A stretch of 64,000 nucleotides of DNA, from the NCBI RefSeq assembly GCF_051967035.1, contig NZ_JBQCKK010000003.1:1-64000 (forward strand), written 5' to 3'. The notes under the pieces were generated by a model. That model saw only the letters and a list, made by a program, of their open reading frames with translations, made no database searches and was not told where the DNA came from. This stretch comes from Brevibacillus sp051967035 (lineage in GTDB: Bacteria; Bacillota; Bacilli; Brevibacillales; Brevibacillaceae). Shown here one piece after another: positions 58,258 to 64,000 of this stretch. Numbering within the stretch: the stretch's first letter is position 1; every line of letters starts with the position of its first letter. Made by a program: the position numbers and the translations under genes.

Positions 58258-59555
58258 TAGCCTAACTTCCTTTCAAGCGCCTGACGGAGTTTGTTTCTCA
58301 CTTCTTCCACCGGAATTTCGGATACAACCGGATCGAGGAAGCCGAGAATAATCAGACGTTCTGCGTCCTGACGGGAGATTCCACGCGACATCAGGTAGTA
58401 GATGGACTCTTCGCTGAAGCGTCCGACCGAAGCAGCATGCCCCGCTTTAACGTCATCCTCGTCGATCAAGAGGATCGGGTTGGCGTCGCCGCGAGCTTTC
58501 TCACTCAGCATCAGGATGTTTTCCGCCTGCACACCGTTTGCTTTTTCAGCGCCTTTTTCGATTTTGGTGATCCCGTTCAAAATGCTGACGGCTTCCCCTG
58601 TCATAACGGCCTTGCTCACCATATCCGACTCGGAGTGAGTGCCGATATGCTGAACCTGGGAAGTCAGGTTTTGACGCTGGGAACCTGTCCCTATTGAAAT
58701 GGACTTGGTCGAAGCGTTCGAGCCTGTTCCCTTGAGAATGGTGGTGTTGTTGGCAACGGTGTTGCCGTCGTTCATTTCGCCCAAAATCCATTCCATTTTG
58801 CCATCGCGGTCAACCGTCGCACGGCGGAAGCTGTAGTCGTGAACATCTGCGGACAAGGAGCGCACAGAAGCAACCTGCACCGATGCGCCTGCTCCTACGA
58901 ATACTTCCACAATGCTGTTGGCTACCATGTTTTTGCCTTCGCCAGATACGTATGTATCCACGTAGGTCACTTTGCTGTTCGCTTCTGCCACGATCAGCAC
59001 ATGCGGGCAAAGGAGAGCATGGTCGCCAGCGACTTCATATACGACTTGAAGCGGTACTTCCACTTCGACGTTTTTCGGAATGTAGAGGAAAACGCCGCCG
59101 TTCACCACTGCGGCATGCAGCGCACTCAGCTTGTGCTCGTCTGGCGCCACTACTTGATACATGTACTTTTGGACAAGCTCGCCGTGGTTTTGCAGCGCGT
59201 CAGCCAGCGGAGTAAAAATGACGCCTTGTGCCTTCAACTCATCGGTCACGGCATGAAAAACGGCGGAAGCATTCTTTTGCACCACCAGGTTTTTCACGCT
59301 GTCCACGTCGATTTGCCCTTTTACCAGTTCGCTCAGCTCATGGGCAGACGCGATCTTGGCTGCGGGTTGAAACGGGTCGAACCCGGTTGTATTCCATTTA
59401 TCAATCTTCGTTTTCTCCAAAGCGGGAAGCGGAAGCTCTCCCGCCGCCTTCAGTCCAGCGAGGCGCTTTTCCAGGAACCAGGCAGGCTCCTGATTAGCTT
59501 TGGAGTACTCGGTGATCGCTTCGGAACCGAAGCGGAGCTGTACATCCACACTCAT
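58257..59555 (-). CDS. sufD: Fe-S cluster assembly scaffold subunit SufD
   Basis: 432 residues. The SufBD core domain includes VEVPLQVVYEVAGDHALLCP, the beta-helix block KGTGSNASTKSISIGTGSQR, and the C-terminal ESIYYLMSRGISRQDAERLI. SufD pairs with SufB and SufC. AGGAGGCAGCAG lies before ATG 59555. It follows sufC by 21 bases. Confidence 0.95.
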   Translation of the reverse strand: MSVDVQLRFGSEAITEYSKANQEPAWFLEKRLAGLKAAGELPLPALEKTKIDKWNTTGFDPFQPAAKIASAHELSELVKGQIDVDSVKNLVVQKNASAVFHAVTDELKAQGVIFTPLADALQNHGELVQKYMYQVVAPDEHKLSALHAAVVNGGVFLYIPKNVEVEVPLQVVYEVAGDHALLCPHVLIVAEANSKVTYVDTYVSGEGKNMVANSIVEVFVGAGASVQVASVRSLSADVHDYSFRRATVDRDGKMEWILGEMNDGNTVANNTTILKGTGSNASTKSISIGTGSQRQNLTSQVQHIGTHSESDMVSKAVMTGEAVSILNGITKIEKGAEKANGVQAENILMLSEKARGDANPILLIDEDDVKAGHAASVGRFSEESIYYLMSRGISRQDAERLIILGFLDPVVSEIPVEEVRNKLRQALERKLG

Positions 59556-59576
59556 TTCACTGCTGCCTCCTTCTTC

Positions 59577-60365
59577 CTACACGTTGGCGTTAATGGTCTC
59601 GTCCTCGATGCCGAGCTCTTCCTTGATCCAGTCGTAGCCTTCTGCCTCCAGGCGTTCAGCCAGTTCAGGACCACCGGACTTCACAATACGACCCTGCATC
59701 ATGACGTGTACGAAGTCAGGCTTCACATAGTTCAGCAAACGCTGGTAGTGCGTGATAATCAGGAAGCCGCGTTCAGCGGAACGCATTTCGTTCACACCGT
59801 TGGCTACGATTTTCAGCGCGTCGATATCGAGACCGGAGTCGATCTCATCCAGGATACAGATGCTTGGCTCCAGGAGCATCATCTGCAAAATCTCGTTGCG
59901 CTTTTTCTCCCCGCCGGAGAAGCCTTCGTTCAGATAACGGTGCGCAAAAGAATCGTCCATTTCCAGCGTCTTCATCTTTTTGTCCATCTCGCGGATGAAT
60001 TTCATCAGGGAGATTTCGTTGCCTTCGCCACGGCGCGCGTTGATCGCGGAACGCAGGAAGTCGGAGTTGGTTACGCCGCTAATTTCAGATGGGTACTGCA
60101 TCGCCAGGAACAGACCTGCGCGTGCGCGCTCGTCTACTTCCATTTCCAACAGATCGTCGCCGTTGATCAGCACTTCGCCATCGGTTACCTCGTATTTCGG
60201 GTGACCCATCAGCGTAGACGCCAATGTCGATTTACCGGTACCATTCGGTCCCATGATCGCGTGCACTTCGCCGCCCTTGATTTCCAGATTCAGACCTTTG
60301 AGGATCTCTTTGTCCTCGATCTTGGCGCGAAGGTTTTTTATTTGCAAATGCGGTACTGCTGTCAT
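59577..60365 (-). CDS. sufC: Fe-S cluster assembly ATPase SufC
   Basis: 262 residues starting MTAVPHLQIKNLRAKIEDKE. Walker A is GPNGTGKST, the ABC signature is FSGGEKKRNEI, and Walker B is ICILDEIDSGLD. SufC hydrolyses ATP to drive changes in the SufBCD scaffold. ATG 60365 follows GGAGGGAACTCAG. It is the first gene of the operon, and the AT-rich promoter region upstream carries the operator-like element. Confidence 0.96.
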   Translation of the reverse strand: MTAVPHLQIKNLRAKIEDKEILKGLNLEIKGGEVHAIMGPNGTGKSTLASTLMGHPKYEVTDGEVLINGDDLLEMEVDERARAGLFLAMQYPSEISGVTNSDFLRSAINARRGEGNEISLMKFIREMDKKMKTLEMDDSFAHRYLNEGFSGGEKKRNEILQMMLLEPSICILDEIDSGLDIDALKIVANGVNEMRSAERGFLIITHYQRLLNYVKPDFVHVMMQGRIVKSGGPELAERLEAEGYDWIKEELGIEDETINANV

Positions 60366-60399
60366 CTGAGTTCCCTCCATACACAAAAGTGAGTTGGTA

Positions 60400-60447
60400 A
60401 TTCTCAATCCATTCTCAATAACTATCTTATAATAAGAATAATTATAA
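60400..60447 (-). promoter_or_regulatory. suf operon promoter region with operator-like repeats
   Basis: Two direct copies of ATTGAGAAT (on the - strand, 60411-60419 and 60400-60408) follow a near-palindrome TTATAAT-N7-ATTATAA (60427-60447). TTGATT and TAAGAT at 17-base spacing give a candidate promoter that the palindrome overlaps. The palindrome could bind a Fur- or SufR-type regulator. 60448-60755 shows nothing else. Confidence 0.5.
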
Positions 60448-60755
60448 ATCAAGGAATGAAACATATCTGTATTTTTTATATCATTATATTTAGAAAGTCC
60501 GTTTTTGCTTCCAAAAACCTTTCCCAATCCATCGGCTACGTAAGCATTTTATCCCGTGCAACATTTCCCAATACATGCCTGGGCATTTTCCAGCAACGTT
60601 TCGCCCGTTTTCGCATTCCCGTCGCCGAAAAAACACACGTGCCGCCGCTCTCCTACACAGCCTACCTATGGAAGCTTACCTGACCGTTTTCCGCGAGTCA
60701 AATGGAAAAGCTGTGGCAACCGCTTCCTGCCCGGTTTCTCCCTTCCGGATAAAAC

Positions 60756-60787
60756 AAAACGGCCAGACGCTATGGTCCAGCCGTTTT
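60756..60787 (-). terminator. Terminator of pckA
   Basis: AAAACGGC pairs with GCCGTTTT; on the - strand it is followed by TTTTG and further T. Confidence 0.75.
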
Positions 60788-60811
60788 CTTCTGCCTATCG
60801 TTAGCCGCTGC

Positions 60812-62392
60812 TTACGCTTTTGGACCTGCTTTGGCAATGTCGGTTGCGTCCGGGAACTTCTTCTGGAAGTTCTCGATGAAGCGCGTAGCCAGCTCGGCAG
60901 CTTGCTTGTCGTACTCTTCCTTGTTTGCCCATGTGTTGCGCGGCTGAAGCACTTCTGCCGGTACGTTCGGGCAAGTGGTCGGCACTTGTACGCCAAATGT
61001 TGCGTCTTCTACGTACGCTACTTTTTCCAGATCGCCGTTCAGCGCCGCGGTTACCATCGCACGGGTGTAGGAGAGCTTCATGCGCTGTCCAACACCCACA
61101 GGACCACCCGTCCAGCCTGTGTTCACGAGGTATACCTGAACATCGCGCTCATCAATCTTTTTGCCCAGCATTTCCGCATACACGACCGGATGCAACGGCA
61201 GGAATGGAGAGCCGAAGCATGTGGAAAACTCGGTTTGCGGGGTGGTCACGCCGCGCTCAGTCCCCGCCATTTTGCTGGTGTAGCCGGACAGGAAGTGGTA
61301 CATGGCTTGTTCCTTGTTCAGCTTGGAGATAGGCGGCAGCACGCCGAACGAATCGGCTGTCAGGAAAATGATGACGTTCGGCTGTCCGCCCACGCCCGGA
61401 ATCACCGCGCCGGAGATGGCATCTACCGGATAAGCAGCACGGGTATTTTCCGTGTACTTCGTGCTGTCGTAGTCGGCGACACGGGTATCCGGATCGACAT
61501 CTACGTTTTCCAGTACGGTACCGAACTGAATCGCGTTCCAAATTTGCGGCTCGCCCTCTTGGGACAGCTTGACGCATTTTGCGTAGCATCCGCCCTCGAT
61601 GTTGAATACGCCATGGTCAGACCACCCGTGCTCGTCGTCCCCGATCAAAAAACGGTTCGGATCAGCGGACAGCGTGGTTTTGCCTGTACCGGACAAACCA
61701 AAGAACAGCGCGACATCCCCGTCTTTGCCCACGTTGGCCGAGCAGTGCATCGGCAGAACGTTGCGCTCAGGCAGCAGCATGTTCATGACGCTGAAAATCG
61801 ACTTTTTCATCTCGCCCGCATACTCGGTGCCACCGATCAAGACGGTCTTTTGTTCGAAGCTCAGAACGATGAAGGTCTCGGAGTTGGTTCCGTGAACAGC
61901 CGGGTTTGCCTTGAAGCCAGGTGCGTACAGCACGGTAAACTCAGCCTCGTGTGCCGCCAGTTCTTCCGCAGAAGGACGAATAAACAGCTGACGGGCAAAC
62001 AGGCTGTGCCATGCGTATTCGGTTACGACTCGGATCGGCAGACGATAGGTTGTGTCCGCGCCAGCAAAACCATCAAACACAAACAGCTCGCTTTTGCCTT
62101 GCAGATAGTGCAGCACATCCTGCTGGAGTGCCTGGAACTTCTCCGGAGACATCGGCTGGTTAACCGGACCCCAGTTGATCTTATCGTGTACAGAAGCTTC
62201 GTCCACCACAAATTTGTCCTTTGGCGAACGGCCCGTGAACTTGCCTGTCAGCGCATTGAGCGCCCCCTTATCGGTCAAAATCCCTTCGCCACGCTTGACT
62301 GCCATTTCAACGAGTCCCGCTACAGACAGGTTGCGGTATACCTGTGCAGCTCCCAGAATGTCAGCAAGCTTGTGAACCGTATTGGTTTCCAT
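60812..62392 (-). CDS. pckA: Phosphoenolpyruvate carboxykinase (ATP) PckA
   Basis: 526 residues starting METNTVHKLADILGAAQVYR. The kinase loop FFGLSGTGKTTLS, the metal motif IGDDEHGWSD and the substrate region GRSPKDKFVVDE are all present. PckA converts oxaloacetate to phosphoenolpyruvate, the committed step of gluconeogenesis. GAAGGAG precedes ATG 62392; the longer frame to 62494 runs through the promoter. It works with GlpX (17.5 kb) in gluconeogenesis. Confidence 0.97.
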   Translation of the reverse strand: METNTVHKLADILGAAQVYRNLSVAGLVEMAVKRGEGILTDKGALNALTGKFTGRSPKDKFVVDEASVHDKINWGPVNQPMSPEKFQALQQDVLHYLQGKSELFVFDGFAGADTTYRLPIRVVTEYAWHSLFARQLFIRPSAEELAAHEAEFTVLYAPGFKANPAVHGTNSETFIVLSFEQKTVLIGGTEYAGEMKKSIFSVMNMLLPERNVLPMHCSANVGKDGDVALFFGLSGTGKTTLSADPNRFLIGDDEHGWSDHGVFNIEGGCYAKCVKLSQEGEPQIWNAIQFGTVLENVDVDPDTRVADYDSTKYTENTRAAYPVDAISGAVIPGVGGQPNVIIFLTADSFGVLPPISKLNKEQAMYHFLSGYTSKMAGTERGVTTPQTEFSTCFGSPFLPLHPVVYAEMLGKKIDERDVQVYLVNTGWTGGPVGVGQRMKLSYTRAMVTAALNGDLEKVAYVEDATFGVQVPTTCPNVPAEVLQPRNTWANKEEYDKQAAELATRFIENFQKKFPDATDIAKAGPKA

Positions 62393-62661
62393 GTGTGAAC
62401 GATCTCCTTCCCAAAATGTATATCCAATGATCGTGACTTTTCTCATTGTCGTTCGATTTGTAATTAGTATATCACATTTGATGAAATAAGCCACATAATT
62501 TTAGAATCTCTTGTGGAGAATATGTGAATGGCCTCCCGACTAGCTTTCCCCATCCTACAGTATTTCAGTTCTTCCGCCTCATGTCCACCCTTTCGTAAAT
62601 GAGTGCGTATTTCGAAAATTGGGTCGCTTGGAACCAACGCCTGTGCTTTGCTTGCAGAAAA

Positions 62662-62685
62662 ACCCGCTGCCTGAGCGGGTCTTTT
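62662..62685. terminator. Terminator of the amidohydrolase gene
   Basis: ACCCGCT pairs with AGCGGGT around a 5-base loop; A residues precede and T residues follow, so both directions are possible. The rest of the 62393-62697 gap contains the pckA promoter region and no gene. Confidence 0.8.
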
Positions 62686-62697
62686 TAGCGCATTGGC

Positions 62698-63858
62698 TTA
62701 CCGGGCGGCTTTTTCGGCGGATTGGGCAAAGGTACGCATAACGACGCGACCGAGAATCTCGACGCCGCTTTGGAGCGCCGATCGCTCGAACTTCATCTGC
62801 GGATGGTGCAGTCCCGGCTGCAAATCGCAGCCCAGAGCGAGCATGGTCGCTTTGATATGCGGTCGCTCCACCGTGTAAAAGTGAAAGTCTTCCGCTCCCG
62901 GACTGACAGGGGCTGCCCTCAGCTTGTCCCTCCCAAGCACGTCGACAATCGCCTGCTCCATCAGTCCCTTCGCTTCCTCATCCACTTCGGCCGCCACCAT
63001 TCGCGATCCGGGCGTAAGCGCAATGGTCGCCTGGTAGGATAGCGCGATCCCTTCGATCACCCGGCGGACGCGGCCGATCAGCTCATCCATCGCCTGATTC
63101 GTTTGCGCCCGCAAATCCAGGGCGAATCTCGCCTTGTCGGGAATGATGTTGTAGCTGTCCCCTCCGGCTTGCAACATCGTCATTTTTACCGTAGCCGGCA
63201 CCATCGGATCGACATGAATCTGTCCCATCCCGGAAATGATCGCACCTGCTACTTCAATCGCATTGATCCCGAGGTGCGGTCTTGCTCCGTGTGCCGATAC
63301 GCCTGTAATTTCGCCGTACAAAAACATCGCGGCGCCGTTGTAAATGGCGGGCCCCGCCGTTCCGTTCGCCATTTCCTGAATCGGGCGCAGATGGACGCCG
63401 TACAAATAGTCGATATCGTCCACGACGCCTTTTTCCACCAGCTTCAGGGCACCCGTTCCTTTTTCTTCGGCAGGCTGGAACAACACTTTCAGTGTTCCCG
63501 GCGGCTCGTATCCGGAACCGATCAATGCCTCTACGGTTTCGACGATCATGGTCATATGGGCATCATGCCCGCAGGAGTGATTGGCGCGCCACTCTCCGTC
63601 CACCTCCTGCCACAGCGCGTCGATATCGGTGCGCAGCCCCACGACTGGCTTCCCTTCTCCCCACTCTGCCACAAGCCCCGTACAATCGGAAAAAGTCGTG
63701 ACCTTTAGTCCCAGCGCACGCATTCTCTTCGCCAGGTATCTCGTCGTCTCGACTTCCTGCCAGCTCGTCTCCGGATTCGCATGCAAGTGACGGAATGTTT
63801 CGTCAATCGCCTGCATACGGGCAGCAACGATCTCTTTCCATGCCACGCTATCAAACAT
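62698..63858 (-). CDS. M20 family amidohydrolase/aminoacylase
   Basis: 386 residues starting MFDSVAWKEIVAARMQAIDE. The metal-binding motifs are GLRTDIDAL, SCGHDAHM and PAEEKGTG, and the dimerisation domain begins near EITGVSAHGARPHLGINAIE. Members hydrolyse N-acyl amino acids, indole-acetyl conjugates or N-acetyl-diaminopimelate. The exact substrate is unknown. ATG 63858 stands seven bases after GGGAGG. Confidence 0.88.
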   Translation of the reverse strand: MFDSVAWKEIVAARMQAIDETFRHLHANPETSWQEVETTRYLAKRMRALGLKVTTFSDCTGLVAEWGEGKPVVGLRTDIDALWQEVDGEWRANHSCGHDAHMTMIVETVEALIGSGYEPPGTLKVLFQPAEEKGTGALKLVEKGVVDDIDYLYGVHLRPIQEMANGTAGPAIYNGAAMFLYGEITGVSAHGARPHLGINAIEVAGAIISGMGQIHVDPMVPATVKMTMLQAGGDSYNIIPDKARFALDLRAQTNQAMDELIGRVRRVIEGIALSYQATIALTPGSRMVAAEVDEEAKGLMEQAIVDVLGRDKLRAAPVSPGAEDFHFYTVERPHIKATMLALGCDLQPGLHHPQMKFERSALQSGVEILGRVVMRTFAQSAEKAAR

Positions 63859-63934
63859 ATACGCGCCTCCCATCGTTTCTTCCCCATTGTAGCACACAAG
63901 AGCGCCTGTTTCCGAAAGGCGGGAGCCACGGCTT

Positions 63935-64000
63935 CTATTTGCACGTCAAGCGCAAAATCGCATCCAGCTTCAACTGGTCGCGCAGGGTCCCTGCTATGTT
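63935..64000 (-). CDS. C-terminal end of a gene running off the window (partial)
   Basis: An open frame enters from the right edge and ends in a TAG at 63935-63937, with tail NIAGTLRDQLKLDAILRLTC then K. It is 77 bases upstream of the amidohydrolase start and on the same strand. Too little is present to name it. Confidence 0.35.
   Translation of the reverse strand, partial: NIAGTLRDQLKLDAILRLTCK

Noticed and set aside
1..64000. tRNA, rRNA, insertion sequence or intact transposase
   Set aside because: I saw no tRNA-like cloverleaf, no rRNA segment and no transposase motif. The only recombinase sign is the decayed integrase near 55 kb.

Overview
The window looks like a chromosomal segment of a spore-forming Firmicute, most likely Brevibacillus or a close Paenibacillaceae relative (inference). 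Gene order follows the Bacillus subtilis yut/yun neighbourhood: yuzB, yutJ, yuzD, yutI, yutH, yutG, yutF, yutE, yutD, yutC, lipA, then yunA, yunC, yunD, yunE and yunF. Sporulation genes occur throughout (two Spo0E-like proteins, the YutH coat protein, a YhcN/YlaJ-type lipoprotein). Ribosome-binding sites are strong, and the DNA is fairly GC-rich except for two AT-rich accessory patches.

Layout. 0-12.6 kb: A-type Fe-S carrier, Spo0E-like protein, futalosine-pathway MqnE, YutJ NADH dehydrogenase, a decayed secreted protein, a secreted protein with a weak SLH-like segment, YuzD, the mccA-mccB reverse transsulfuration pair, the NifU-type scaffold YutI, a hydrolase/dehydrogenase pair and YutH. 12.7-15.9 kb: convergent yutG and yutF, whose shared 3' junction is present three times with small cargo genes between the copies. 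16-19.2 kb: SufR-like regulator, YutE, GlpX, DUF3055 protein and a Pro/Tyr-rich protein. 19.2-21.2 kb: Spo0E-like gene with a structured leader, and an RRNPP-type regulator overlapping a 40-residue secreted propeptide gene. 21.4-28.4 kb: YutD with a long basic tail, YutC-like lipoprotein, LipA, YhaN/YhaO nuclease pair, a larC fragment and a DJ-1/PfpI protein. 28.4-32 kb: YunA-like M23 peptidase and an autoregulated TetR-aldehyde dehydrogenase pair. 32-36.3 kb: ribD-ribE-ribBA-ribH preceded by two complete FMN riboswitches in series, each with its own terminator. 36.3-52.7 kb: HAD phosphatase, cysteine dioxygenase-like cupin, HemAT, secreted VCBS-like protein, CorA, HD-GYP, yunC-yunF, JAMM protease, aspartokinase, polysaccharide deacetylase, YuaF-flotillin pair, Nudix and SUFU-like proteins. 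52.8-55.15 kb: AT-rich decayed island with a possible toxin-immunity remnant, a frameshifted antitoxin-like gene and a frameshifted tyrosine recombinase ending at the 3' end of sufB. 55.2-64 kb: sufCDSUB operon, pckA and an M20 amidohydrolase.

Functional links. Iron-sulfur metabolism dominates: the SUF operon, an A-type carrier, a NifU scaffold, a SufR-like regulator and consumers such as MqnE and LipA. Sulfur supply is represented by MccA/MccB and a cysteine dioxygenase-like protein. GlpX and PckA are both gluconeogenic. The observations most worth following are the tandem FMN riboswitches, the RRNPP regulator-peptide cassette, and the triplicated yutG/yutF junction.
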